Positions 46,135-58,659 of a stretch of DNA of 64,000 bases are shown piece after piece. Each line of letters begins with the position of its first letter. Within the stretch, counting starts at the first letter, position 1. The DNA comes from Alitta virens (taxonomy: Eukaryota > Annelida > Polychaeta > Phyllodocida > Nereididae): contig OW028580.1 of NCBI GenBank assembly GCA_932294295.1, positions 36,587,336 to 36,651,335 on the forward strand. Direction: 5' to 3'. The notes beneath the pieces are model-generated. The model worked only from the letters and a program-made list of their open reading frames with translations, did not search any database and was not told where the DNA came from. Made by a program: the position numbers and the translations under genes.

Positions 46135-46530
46135 CCGTAATGATGCTAAAGATAATGAGGTTGGGATCCACAACATGTTACACATTTACCCCATGGGTGG
46201 GGTCTTTTACTTGCCTCAGCATAGACAATCAGTACAAGGTAAAGATAAAAGCAAATAATAAGGAAAGCTGATGAGACACAACCCGACCTTGACTAATCTC
46301 TAGTTTATCATCTCACCATCACGTCTGCCTCTGGAGGATAGCTCAGTGCAATACAAGCCGGCTAATTAAACTTTAGATCAGTGGTGGACTGGCTGAGCAT
46401 CCACTGAGACAAAGAGAAAAATACTTTGGATCTGCAATTTTTCATCTCATCGCTACGTCTGCCTGTGGAAGCTGGTCAAATACATTGGCTGAGCTTCAGA
46501 CCAGTTGCACTAGGACATGGACATAGGTTC
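46135..46530. mobile_element. Three SINE family A fragments
   Basis: 46150-46240 (minus; 'TTACCCCATGGGTGGGGTC' read on plus), then two plus-oriented tails at 46303-46395 and 46440-46525 ('CATCTCACCATCACGTCTGC', 'CATCTCATCGCTACGTCTGC'). Nested or sequential insertions. Confidence 0.75.
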
Positions 46531-47580
46531 GACGAACATTGGATAAATTCCAGTTCATCCAAGGACAGACTTGCTGAGCTCTTACTTCTTAGAGAGAGAC
46601 AGTATTGCTCTGTAGAACACAAGGTTATTCTGAAAGGGAAAGTCCTGAGAAATGTGAGGCTCGTTTTAACAGCCACTTTCATAATAATACAGCTTCAAAA
46701 AAGACCTATTGAAAGGTCTGCCACGTGGGAGGGCTGAGGAGTGCACTCACTGCATCCTCACCAGTGCACCCTGAGGCACTTTGCCACTGCACCCTGTGAT
46801 AAGTGCAGCTTAAAGTGCTTTGGTGAAATGCATCTTCTGTTGTGTATAGTGCTGTGTACTTTAAGAAGAGACAGGGGCAGGTCCCAGAGCAAAACCAGAG
46901 GTCCTGACCTAGCCCGGCCACTTCTGATGCTCCAATGATAAGAATGACCTTCAGGACACTATCAGGTCACACTGAATGACCTTGAAGTAAGACTGAAGGT
47001 CATGGACCACTGATAATTAGCTCAGTTGTGAAGAAGTATTTTTGGATATGCACTGAAAGGACTTTTATCTTTACAAAAATGATGAATTCTTCTTCATCTT
47101 CTGTATTATGTTATATTTAAACAAAAATTAACGAAGTTAATTGAATGTTTTTAGAAAAGACAATATAAACAGATAAACAGCATGGTGAATGCAAATTATT
47201 GGTTAGCAAACAAAAGGGGCTTTATTGACGTTAAATTGGGATAATTGTTTTACTTTTCCTCTGTCCTTCAAATTCCATTGGACCAGTGTAAAGGCTAGAA
47301 TCTTCGTTTTCGACCTAAACAAAATATGGACACACAGGAAATGACTGTGAATGACAATTGGGTGTTAGAATGGGATGGGGGTAATGAGATAAGATAGATA
47401 ATATCGTTTATGATCATGCCAGATTCTCTGGTATCATTTAGAAATTATAGATAATGGTTGTCTATGGCTTTACATGCAAAACTTACAGTTAGACCAAACT
47501 GCAATAAGTTCAAAAATTTCATATTTTTCGCAAATTCCAACTGTATTGAATTTACATGCATAGTTTGAAATGGCATCCGT

Positions 47581-47743
47581 ATTCTTCATGGCCAAATGTG
47601 CCACATGCGTTTTCCATGAGAAGGATAAACACATGGAAAACGCATGGTTTTTAGCTAATTATAATGAGACAAAAACCATGCATTTTCCATGAGTTTATCC
47701 AAACGCATGGAAAATGCACGTGGCACAATTGGCCATGTAGAAT
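47581..47743. mobile_element. Palindromic MITE, ~72-bp arms, ~20-base loop
   Basis: The left arm (47581-47652) and right arm (about 47671-47743) are near-perfect inverted repeats, opening ATTCTTCATGGCC and closing GGCCATGTAGAAT. TA is present at both edges (47580-47581, 47743-47744). Each arm also repeats CATGCGTTTTCCATG-type words in both orientations. It would fold to a long hairpin RNA. Confidence 0.85.
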
Positions 47744-47789
47744 ATGGGTAAATGCATTTATCATTGAAGCTCACAACTTTCAATGTTGG

Positions 47790-48085
47790 GTATTTTAGAA
47801 AGTCGAAAGTGTCCGAACCTTCATAGCCTGACTGAAGCCCATGATGCAAGTTTGTACAACGACACGACACGACCCCAACAGTTTGAACTGATCTGCACAG
47901 GCCTGTGGTCATCTGTTTCATAATAAGGGGTGTAAACGTTTCAACTGCAGGGGAACTACAGCATCTGGTCGGCAGGGTGAAGTGTCCTTCATTTTTTCCT
48001 CTCATTTGGCCACCAACAATTTGGTCATTTGTCACGATTCGTCCAAACTGAACACAGTCCACTGATTTGACTATCAGTCATTTTT
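47790..48085 (-). repeat. ~290-bp repeat, copy 1 (inverted relative to 54.2 kb)
   Basis: The reverse complement of this segment matches 54172-54470 closely (for example 'GTTTGGACGAATCGTGACAA', 'TTCACCCTGCCGACCAGATG'). A 135-codon minus frame covers it, but the other copy does not keep that frame open, so I do not call it a gene. Confidence 0.8.
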
Positions 48086-48659
48086 ACCGAGCATAACCTG
48101 GCGAGTGAGACAGACCATAAATAATATGCTATTTCAGTTCAAATTTGGCTCAACATTGGTCCAACATAAGCCCAACATTGGTATGGCCTTGGTACGACTT
48201 TGGTATGACATTGAACCAATCCAGTAAGCTATGTGGGACACACGAGTCAATAAAAATATTATGAGACAGAAATATACATTTGTCAAGAAAATGGATACAA
48301 CTAAAGGAAAAGACGACCAAAGAAAGGAAATTGCTAGATTAAAAAGCATATAATTCTTTGCTTTATAGAAGTGTTTTTGACCTTTTTGTTGGCAAAAAAC
48401 ATCTACGTAACTCATGCTTCAAGACACATCAAGAAATCTTACCGAAAAACAAAAAAAAAACAAAAAAATGGAAAAAATTACTTGTTACCTCTGAAGTTCA
48501 ATATTTCCTTAGACATAATCTAATGGTGTTGCAGCGCAGTAATAACACCAGTGACACTGGCAGCCTCTTAATTATCAACGCCTGAGTGCCATTTATACAA
48601 CAGGTCAGCGTATGTCCAAACATTAATGACCAGACTCAAGTCAGATGGTCCAAGAAAGA

Positions 48660-48940
48660 ATTGCTAAATGATGTAGAAAGTGTTTACTACATTTTGAACA
48701 AAAGAATTGTAGAACAGACAATACTCATACAAAAAGTATGGTCAATGTTGTTTTTGAAATTTGAAGAGTTTGTAAAGTTTAGCAAAAACTAATTTAGGGC
48801 GTTTAATGTACGATTTTAGAAAGTATTTATTACAACTTGAACAATGGAAATGTAGAAAAAATATGCATACAAAAAGTATGAACAATGTTGTTTTTGAAAT
48901 TGTAAAGGTCGTAAATTTTTGTAAAATAATATTTGAAGCT
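48660..48940 (+). repeat. Diverged tandem duplication, ~145-bp period
   Basis: The blocks 'CATACAAAAAGTATG.NCAATGT' and 'TGTTGTTTTTGAAATT' occur twice (about 48665-48790 and 48808-48935). Confidence 0.75.
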
Positions 48941-49499
48941 TTGTGTAGTTTTTCAAGCTTGGTGGTAGTGCAAGAAAACATACCTCACACAACAGAAAAT
49001 GGCTTAAGATTCAATCTAGCTTTTTAGGCTACTTTTGTTATGCTGGCACAAAGAGACTTTTGAGCAGTGCTGAAAATAATGTGCAGGACAATGAGTAAAA
49101 CTCTCCAAAGTGTAACATGACTCCTGTCATTATCAGTGTTGTGTGAATGCAATGGGGGACTTTAATAATAAGAAGTTCTGCTCTGTCTGATTCTGTCTGA
49201 CACTGTGTCATACTGGGCAAAATACTGTTATTTTTTACTATTGTATTGTTGCTGAACAAACTTTGAAAAAAACTGCAGTTGAGTACCATTGACAAAAACT
49301 GAAATGAGTCACTCATGAAAGAGTTCAGAGAATCGAACACTCCACTCCATGAGGGTCCAAGAAGGGCATTGTTACAATCTGTTAGTTTGATCCCTAAACT
49401 TTGTTTATGTTCATAATTCTGGGAAATTAGGATTCTAAGAAGTGGGCCATACACTCATAAAGTACCCTTGCTGGTGTTTTTAAAAGATTGCTAAAAAAA

Positions 49500-49570
49500 C
49501 CTTCAAAAGCATTTAACTGAGTTTTGGACAGTAGTTTTCACTGGAGACTTTAACCCTTGTTGAACAAACT
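49500..49570 (+). pseudogene. LINE-like fragment: KAF and GDFN signatures
   Basis: 'SKAFN' then a stop at about 49503-49520 and, in another frame, 'FWTVVFTGDFNPC' ending at a stop (GDFN 49543-49554). Short and isolated. Confidence 0.35.
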
Positions 49571-49949
49571 TCAACAATGTACTAACCGGTTCTTTTCCTG
49601 TGATGTACTTGTAAAATCTTGGCTCAATTGTACCCCCATTAAGGGAGCTATTTAAAATATGGCCAAGTTTTGGCTGCAGCACTCCCAGGGCTTCAGTTGG
49701 CATCAGTTGGTTTATGGTTTGTTAGAAAAAAGTTGGCAGCCAACTCATGTGGAACACCTCAATGGCCCAAGATGGTATATAATAACCCTGCAAGATGTAG
49801 CAGGGTAAAACCTGCACTTTGTGTCAAATTTCAAACTGCATTTTCAAGTAAAACGGTTGTAAAACGAAAACATGATAGTATTTGAAAAGATGACCCCGAT
49901 ATGACCTCGATATGACACTGATACATGGGTCAAAGGGCATTAAACCTAA

Positions 49950-50110
49950 GCACGTCTTGGTTCACGTTTTCTACAACGTCTCGAGCGCCAAAAGTGACGT
50001 CTGAGCGTCGCTTCAAATGTAATGGACGTTACGTCGCTACGTCTTGGGCGTTGGAGCGTAACGCTTCCGTCATGTGTTGTGTATGACGCCGTTTCTCAGG
50101 CACATTACAA
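49950..50110. other. Small CpG- and ACGTC-rich patch
   Basis: At least seven ACGTC/GACGT half-CRE words occur in ~160 bases ('ACGTCGCTACGTC', 'GTGACGTCTGAGCGTC'), in a window that is otherwise poor in CpG. No gene could be attached. Confidence 0.5.
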
Positions 50111-51167
50111 ACGGCGCATACCAGACTCTTGTGCTGGAATTACGTGTGAGGCTATTTCACCCCAAAAGGGTAGCATGCTTAAAAGCATTTCCAAGCTAAA
50201 CTGAGGACATAGGCATTGTAGTTTCTACAACATGGCTTAGGAAAGGACAATGTCAAACTCATTAACTTAACATATGTTATGGTTAGTGGCAGACATAATG
50301 ATGATATGATAAAGTATGACATTCATGTTCTTGTAAGCATTTAGGTGTTTGGTGGGAACTTTTATTTGTCCCACCATAGGCACTGAATAATAGACACTTG
50401 AAATTTAAAGATTCACAATTCTGTCAGCACTAAAAGCTATCAACGCAATGTTATAGAAATTACTGACATATTACATCAATCTATGTGACTTTACGGATCC
50501 TTTCTGAACAAATTGCTAAATAAATCGTACGCATAACATTAAAACTCGGGCTACAGCTAGTTTCAGGATATAGAAGTCTACTCTTCTTTTCAAAACTTGA
50601 ACTTGGAATTAAACCATAGCCTGGTGACCTCATATCTCCTATGGAGCCTCCCCAACTTTGTTAGACCAACTGCCAGTCATAGAAGCACTGCATCAAAAGC
50701 ATTCTGAGAGTGGAATAACTCATAGCAAACTGGCGTTCAGTGGAAATCTCTAAATCAACCGCTTGAGCTGTATACTTGAACAGCTATTCGTCGCCCTGCA
50801 TACAGAATGCTTTCTTAGAGTCTAAAAACATCCATCTCTTTATGAGCTTGCTTGGTCGTGTAGAGAGAAGGGCATTATTCACACAGGTGACATGGTTTGA
50901 AAATGAAAGGTAGAAAAAAAATGTTTTCAGACTTTTTGCTAATGCCTTTAATCAGTTTGAAATATACCATCAAAATCCTTAAAAAAAAGATCAAAAACAT
51001 TCTGCGTTAGTTGAAGAACAATGCTAAAAGTATACGTAACTACTGGAGGTCTTAAGAAATTTATATGTTAATCAGCAATTTTGAAAAATAAATTAATACT
51101 TCAATGCTTATAATTATTAGGTTGTCAAGGGTTTTCCCTTGTGTTCTGATTTACGACAATATAATAA

Positions 51168-51404
51168 ATGCGTTTTATGACGAGCTATATAATTATTGGT
51201 GACATCAATGCTCCCTACATAATAAATAACACCTTAACAAGTCCTGCAGATGATGAAACTGCCTGCTGTACCCTCTTAAACATTTTAAATGTGTGTGAGT
51301 TTGAGTTGAAATCATCTATTTTAATTATCTTTCAAAACATTTTCCTATTTTTTATATTCTTTTATAATCAGTTGGTCAAATGGTGGAGCTTCACTAATTC
51401 CTAA
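51168..51404 (+). pseudogene. Possible endonuclease motif fragment (GDIN)
   Basis: A 78-codon frame with 'SYIIIGDINAPYIINN' resembles the start of the LINE endonuclease GDFN block. The remainder is unrecognised. Confidence 0.25.
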
Positions 51405-51539
51405 GGTGCTAACAGATATTCGGGAGAATTGTGTGATTAACACCAAAATATAGATAAATTTTTATTAGAATAAATTCATATTTCCATATGTATAAATGCA
51501 GTATAGCATTTACTACTGGTGCTGAATGTATTCCACTTG

Positions 51540-51690
51540 GGATGATAGCGCAACTTGCATATTGGATGGTTGTTGTTACTTTGTGGATGATAGTGTTGTT
51601 ACTATGCGGATGGTAGTGTTGTTACTTTGTGGATGGTAGTTTTGTTACTTTGTGGATGGTAGTTGTTACTTTGCGGATGATAGTATAATT
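51540..51690 (+). repeat. ~27-bp minisatellite, about 5 copies
   Basis: The unit 'GGATGNTAGTGTTGTTACTTTGT' is repeated with length variation. Confidence 0.9.
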
Positions 51691-53639
51691 TCACTTAAAA
51701 TTGTACCATCACATATGTCGGCTAACAACATAGTGGTTCCCTCCATCAGTTAAATGCCCGAATAAGGGTTACTGACCTTTTAGGTCACTCTGCACCCTTG
51801 GGGGTCACTTATATGACGTAACATTACCCCATCAATTGGAGAGTATGGTAGAAGAGGTGCTTCTCAATTCTGTTTACGTCATTAGCCAAAGGGGGTACTT
51901 ATGAGCACCCACTTCACAGTTTAGTCTTGTAAATTGTACTCATACATTAGTATGCAACACATGCAATAGATATGCAATAGGGTTTAATGAAGTGTTATGG
52001 TAACCCTTATACCGCCATAGGTTGCTTTGTACAGTTTATGTATTCTTTGATTGCTTGACCATTGGTCATTTAACGCATCTACCCCCCTGTAGGCTGTTAT
52101 TATTGTGTCATAAAATGGACAGCAGTGGATATTTTGAGACACCTTACAGTGATACCCTGAAATTACGACTACTAATATAACAACCATTTTGCTAACACAC
52201 TAAACTGCCAAAGCTGTTCTTAATTCCTCCCAGGGGTGTAAAAATACAGATTTGTGGGAATGCTTAAGAAGGTTACAGTCTCTCTCATGCTATTTTAATT
52301 CTCTTTGAAATTACAAATACTGCTCCCTTTGCCAAATCTGGTGCAAGGTAGCACGGAGCATGCAAATGAAATGGACTAAGGTTAAATATGATTTAATTTG
52401 GTATGTGTGCATGCAACATCATGTAACACTTTGGGTACATCTAAATATTTAATTTTCCAAATATTGATACAACATACAAGTAAACTTTCTGATCATTTCG
52501 ATCTTCAAGGTGATTGCAAAGTAATTACATAATTACAGTCTTCATGATTTTCGACGACAAAATCACGTCAAATGTTGTACTTGCATTATAAAATTGCGTC
52601 CCTCTGTTACATATCTAGTTCCTGACCAAATTGGTTTTATTGTCGAGGTTGCCTTTATTTATGAGGTTATTTATACAATTTAATGGAAGTCATAAATATG
52701 ACTGCGCTATAATATTGTAGTCTTTTAAATAGTGGGGTGGGAGTACCGGTGAATTTGTCTGATGAAATTCCAGTTCTCTTCTATTATTTGGATGAGATTT
52801 GAACTGGTGTGACATTTCAGAATTGTAAGTTCAGTTTAAAAGCCAGTGGCCCAACGTAAGAAACAAACAAATGTCTGGCTGATCCTAAAATCCAAAAAGC
52901 CATGAAGTTGAGTTGAGTTTCAGTAAAGAAGAAACAGGCACGGTTAAGGAATACTGGTTGGGGCTTACAGAACTACTGGCTAAGGCTTACAGACCATAGT
53001 CTCCAATCCACAAGGGTTATTAGCAAGGGGAACTCCTGGTACAGCCCCATGGCACCAATCTCCTACCCCTTTGCACAAGCACGCTTGACCTGGCCAGGGG
53101 TGCTAGAAAAAACCCCAGGGGCTTAGAGAAACAGGCCAGATTAGCAGTCACCACAATATTTAGCTCGTTAATGAGTACATAAATCCACACCAGACATATT
53201 TTAAACTTTTTTCTTCTTCAGAAAGAAGTTATACAATTTTTGTAGCACTTTTTAGGCTCGTTACTTCTCTTCTCTTTGAGTTGGGTATAAAAACTATGGA
53301 GACAAAAATCGGCAGCATTTGAATACTGCAAAAAGTTCAGCAGTAAACTGAGGAGTGGGGAGCATTTAAAATGTTTTTGTATGGCCACCATGATGGTGTA
53401 TGGTGAGTGTGGTGTTATTTAGCTTACATTAAACTGCCAGTACATTTGCTTCGAATTGCGTCACCTGTGCCTCAAAATGTTTATTCTCCCCCACATGAAT
53501 TGATGGAAGATGCATTTCTTACTTTGCTCACCACTTTCACCTGCAATTTGAGATTGAAGGACAGGTGCAATGCAAGAATGTCTTTGGCATATGGTGGCCA
53601 AAAACGTGCTCTTAACAAGCACTGCAAACGTCCCCTTAT

Positions 53640-53945
53640 GCCCCAGGCCCCTTCACCTGTCAAATGCTTTGTGCATGTCAATGATATCCACGTGCACTGC
53701 ATCAAAGGCTTTCTCTGGGTTAATCAAACTGCTGTATTTTTGCTTTATTCCATCTCGGTGTATTATTATGAGTTATATCAGCTGTCAGGGCCACCATAGA
53801 GGTACACATAATGATGGGTTGGTAAGCCTTGCATCTAGACAATTGTACATTATATTAGTTACCTCATGGGTTAGATCTTTTGAGCGCCTTAAGTTAAACC
53901 TTAAACATGGGTAACTGGAGTTTAAATATGATATTACTTTTATAA
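53640..53945 (-). pseudogene. Doubled RT motif A fragment and adjacent SINE remnant
   Basis: Minus 53725-53655 encodes 'LINPEKAFDAVHVDII' then 'DMHKAFDR' and a stop: two motif A-like units in one frame. A degraded family A SINE (53785-53945, minus) follows. Confidence 0.4.
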
Positions 53946-54171
53946 GATAATTATGATTTACACTATTTACTCGTTGGTAGCGCCTCCTATATTATGTCCC
54001 CACTGATTTGTCAAGTGGCCCCCTGCTGCATCAACCACACTGTAGGACCTCTTCTTCATTGCTTACCACCCTTATCCTCATCTGCCAGTACAAAATAGTC
54101 CACCCAAACAGAGGCACGTGAATCTCTAACTACAGGGGAGTTTCTGCTCCATCAGATATGAAGGGTTAGTA

Positions 54172-54470
54172 GTTGTCAAAGTGAAAGTGACTGATAGTCA
54201 AATCAGTGGACTGTGTTGAGTTTGGACGAATCGTGACAAATGACAAGTTGTTGGTGTCCAAATGAGAGGAAAAAATGAAGGACACTTCACCCTGCCGACC
54301 AGATGCTGTAGTTCCCCTGCAGTGGAAATGTTTACACCCCTTATTATGAAACGGATGACCACAGGCCTGTGTAGATCAGTTCAAATTGTTGGGGTCGTGT
54401 CATTGTACAAACTTGCATCATGGGCTGCAGTCACGCCATGAGTTTTCAGACACTTTTGACTTATTGGTTG
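54172..54470 (+). repeat. ~290-bp repeat, copy 2
   Basis: Inverted relative to 47790-48085, 6.1 kb away, perhaps 85-90% identical by eye. Confidence 0.8.
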
Positions 54471-55199
54471 ATATTAGTAATAAACTTACAAACTGCAATG
54501 ACAATGTGGTAAATGCATAGCCACAAATAGGAAATAACACTATTTGTTGATTAGGTGAAGAACCCTACATGTGCCAATCTTTAATGATATCGTTACAAAA
54601 CAGTTTTAATTTGTTTTAAAATGTTAACACGTCTGAGATACTTTTGTCCTGACTGTGTTAGTTTATATCCTGCTTCTGTAAATGGAAGAGTGAGCAAGGA
54701 ACTTTGGGGTTCTTTTATTTTGAAACCCTTAGCTGTTGTGGCATGCATGCCTCCATGCTCTTTACACATTTCTTGTGCAGATACAGTAGAAGTCTGTGTC
54801 TCAGAACAGTCTGTGAGACTGTTACAGCTTGCCTGGCATTTCAGGCTCTGAATGGCATCTTTGTTCCATTCTGAAACTCATGAGAACATCCATGACTTCA
54901 ACTTTACTCATATGCCAGTTGAGTCTCTCACAGACACGAATTAGCATGACCCACTAGATGATTAGCATGACCCACTAGACACTTAGCATACGAGCAGCAC
55001 TGGGCAAATTTGAAGAATCTTTGGGCTAAACCCAAATCAGCATGGCACCATGGTACCAAGACGACTCCACTCACAGTAGTTCATGCTCCAGCATAATACA
55101 TCACTGTGCTGCTGCAGTATTCTCCCAGCCTTCTTCATGATGTGAATTGATGGTGCTTGGTCAAATTTTGTTTCATAAAGTAGCAGTATAGTCCCACAC

Positions 55200-55470
55200 A
55201 TGGAAACAGTGTGGCATAGTGGCTGAGAGAGAGTCAGCTCCTCTGAAAGTCCTGGGTTCAATGCCTTGCTTATAATCACTCTTACAGGGTTATTTAACTG
55301 AAATGATACACACTAATATCTGCTTGTATCTTGTGCTGTGTGTATCAATTTGTAGCATGGTGTGGACTCCTACCTTAATTATCTCATCATTATGTTTGCT
55401 TCCTGTTACTGGCCACACAGCTGCCTGAGCTTCAAGTTGGTAGCATTGAAATATAATAATAAAAGATGGC
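55200..55470 (+). mobile_element. tRNA-derived SINE (family A) with A and B boxes
   Basis: A box TGGCATAGTGG at 55212-55222 and B box GGTTCAATGCC at 55255-55265, at tRNA-like spacing. The diverged body and tail ('TTATCTCATCATTATGTTTG') run to about 55455. It shows head-to-tail polarity on the plus strand. Confidence 0.8.
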
Positions 55471-55867
55471 TATTCAGGTGAAAAAATTACATCACAAATT
55501 ACTGTACCTAATATCATGTCTCTATTTGCAATTTGGGAAAACAGCATAATAATTCTGTGTTGCTTTACCATATAATTCACTATTTGGTTTCAAAATTTCC
55601 TTTTAAAATGAATCACATTGTCTCTGAGGCTCATATACTACTACCCTCGAGGTTCATATGGTGCAGGGGAGCATTCCATCTTTTATCGTTCATTTTCAAA
55701 TAACTTTTTATACAAAACCACCCACGATGTGGAGATTGGACACATGTATGAAATGAAGTCTTTTCTGAAGGGAGGATGACAATTGCTCTCTGCTCACTAA
55801 ATTACTGAGCAGCTTTCTTTTATAGACACCCAGGGTTTCGTGTATGGGATAAAATTACTGAAGCTAT

Positions 55868-55932
55868 TTACTTGTGGGAGACTTTAATGCAGCCAGAAAC
55901 ACTGATATGCGACTATTATGGAATCCAGCCAT
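55868..55932 (+). pseudogene. LINE endonuclease motif fragment (GDFN)
   Basis: The plus strand encodes 'SYLLVGDFNAARN' continuing about 10 codons to a stop. GDFN is at 55877-55888. Confidence 0.45.
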
Positions 55933-56360
55933 TCACTAAATTGATTTGGGTCATAAAAACTCGGTGGTCCCTCTGTAGTTTTGAGAGAAATGATGTATTA
56001 TGGCAAATGGATCTTTCTTACCAGGTCATCCATGAACTTTCTTGTCTACACTCTACAAACTCTAGCCATTTTATGAGTGAGACCTCAAAAACACTTTATG
56101 CTGGCTGAAATTCCTAACTGACTCGAATTCTTTCTGAAGACCTCCAAGCGTTCATACTTACAAATAACCAAGTTGTTAGTAAAAATTGCATCCAAGTGCA
56201 TTGCGATAGAATATACATTGTTGTTGATATTTTCATGTCAAAAAAACTAATATGTACAAGTAATAGAAAATTGCTGTATTTTTAACTGTCACAATATGAA
56301 GGTGAAGTCTTTCTCAGAAAACACAAATTGAACTGTGAAGGTATTAAATGTGTTTTGCAT

Positions 56361-56580
56361 AGTTATATTAAAATCCCTAGTGGCAGAAATGTGGCCTGAT
56401 TCACAGTCAAGAGGACCGAGGCAAACCAAAATCACTAAATCAAAATTTCAGTAACGTTATGGAATTCCCAACATCTAACTTATTTTCAATGTGTTATTGA
56501 AATCACCGGTGATATTAATGTGTGCTGATTCACAGAAAGGAGGACCCAACCAGACAGGTGTCCCACATGGATCACTGTCC
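56361..56580 (-). pseudogene. Two related LINE endonuclease fragments
   Basis: Both copies encode a common block on the minus strand: 'GPPFCESAHINITGDFNN' (about 56545-56490) and 'GPLDCESGHISATRDFN' (about 56417-56364). They derive from the same source element; the second has Arg for Gly. Confidence 0.55.
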
Positions 56581-57139
56581 CCTCATATGGTCCATTTTTA
56601 GCCCATCCAGGGGCCACTCCAGTGGGGGTGAGGGCTACTGCCCCACGAGGTCACCCTACCCTGGAGAGGGCCATGCAATTCCCAATTCAACAATGTACCC
56701 CACGTGGAGGTTGACATGCTATGATGCTATCGTATCTGTGCACAGCATGCAAGTGTTATGAAATGCTTTGAAAACATGGAATGAATTTGCCAAAACAACT
56801 ACTGTACTAAAGCACCACAAATTTGCAGTAATGCAATGCTTAGAACTAACATAAGAAAACCGTGTGTAGGTTATCTGTGCAAGGCAAATTAATTAAAAAA
56901 ATATATACGATGTAATTAAAACAGTTGAGTGCTTGCTTAACAGTCGTTAGTCCAGAGGGTGGGACAGTTCACTTGCCTGAGCATAACCACTGATTCCAAA
57001 GAAACATTTAAGCTCAGTTGTGCAAAGTTTGGAACCCAGTATACTGCGTCAGGGAAACTATTTTGATTATCCGTAAAATGAATTGTGTGCCAAGACCAAC
57101 TCATCCTAACTTCGTGCTGAGTGATTTTCATGGGTTGTG

Positions 57140-58650
57140 GTTTGTGGACTTTGCACAGGCGTCTGAAGCTATTAAAGTTTCATGAGGGAGATTTACTGGG
57201 TACAATTATCATAGCATGGCTTGACCTTGGCTTGGGTCACCCTAGGGTATTATGGAGGTGCCCATGTGCATACAAAGTAGGGCAGCGACACCTATGAACA
57301 ACGTATAAACTCCCTGATTTGCTCATAAGAATTGAAGTTGGAAAATCTGTGAAGAAATTACAAGAAATACACAAGAATGAAGGCTTAGATATACAGAAAA
57401 AGATCCAATATAACTAACATAAAAGGTAGTTTGCAAGTCAAGTAGGATTGTAGCAACATTTGGTTGACATATTGAGCAGTTTTGCAAGTCAAGGCTGTAG
57501 ATAAGGCTCCACAACTTATTGCTTAGGGCTAACAGATCATAAGATAGCAAAACCACCTGCCGAACCTCTGACATTAAGAGAAGGGACTGATTCAGGATCA
57601 AGCTGAGAATTACCCCCTTTGGGCTTTTGAGGACATTGGCCTTACCCCTGACCCCCTGAGGACAAGATTTCAGCCAGGGTGTACTGGAAGGGGGTAGGAG
57701 CAGAAGAAAAACCAACCCTGTGATGAGGAGACAAATAGCATCCTTTGGTTGCTGTTTTCAGTCACTAGGGGACAGACGCTACACTCAAAAACAAATCAGT
57801 GTCTGTCACTGGTGGCAAGACACTATAATTCAAAACGCATTGACCAATAGACAATTGTGTCCAGTTTTAGGTTGGTTTTAGGCTGTTAAAGTAAACAACA
57901 CTTGATGGTGAGATGTTTGTCTGGAGACTTTGGACAGCTGTTAATTCAAAACTACCATCTTTCTACATGAATTAAAATGAACATTGACATCATTAAGTTC
58001 CACTAAAACGTATGTGTGACGTTTTTCTGTTAAACTTTTAACAATCTACTGATCTTATTGGAGTAGACTGGCTGTAAAAGTATATATAGGTATATAACTT
58101 TTTCAAATGCAACGCAATATAATCATTCACCTATTCTAACAATTGTAGCAAAATACACAAAGGATGAGATACAGAAACTGGAAATTCTTTTTCAGAATCT
58201 TTTTATTGTTGATTTGGTCACTTACAGGGTAAACACACAAGCCTTAGATCAGATCGGCTACTTTTTTCCCCTTTTTAGATTCCTTATCGCCTCAAATTAC
58301 TTATAAATTAAAAATTCCTCAGCCATTTTAGTGGATTGTATCTTTTCTGATCAGATGAATGAAAGGATCCAAAGAATAACAAAGCATAGAAAGGCACACA
58401 GGTTAGATCAAAGGGCCACACAACTATCAAACACAATGTCTTTTTTATGGTGCTAAGTTCTATGAAAGACCACACCGAATCACTCTTACAAAATAACACC
58501 CTTAATAGTTGATTGTCCCCGAGGGGCAATGATGGTTGGCGGACGGCATAATTAAAGTGATGTTGTTGTAGCTATTGACTTACACTGAGAGGGAAGGTGG
58601 GGCAGGCAGTGTGAGAGGCTCAGTCAATCAGTCATTCAGTCAATTTGTTA
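57140..58650. other. Intergenic DNA
   Basis: A 130-codon minus frame (57323-57715) is hydrophobic and matches nothing I know. No other signal. Confidence 0.4.
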
Positions 58651-58659
58651 CAGAGAGCA

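Noticed and set aside
47655..48062. 135-codon minus frame as a gene
   Set aside because: It spans a MITE and a dispersed repeat; the second repeat copy does not keep the frame.
49038..49454. 138-codon minus frame
   Set aside because: No recognisable domain and composition like the flanking non-coding DNA.
53407..53799. 130-codon plus frame
   Set aside because: It is antisense to the doubled RT motif fragment and shows no domain of its own.
57323..57715. 130-codon hydrophobic minus frame
   Set aside because: No recognised domain or promoter; Leu/Ser-rich from AT-rich DNA.
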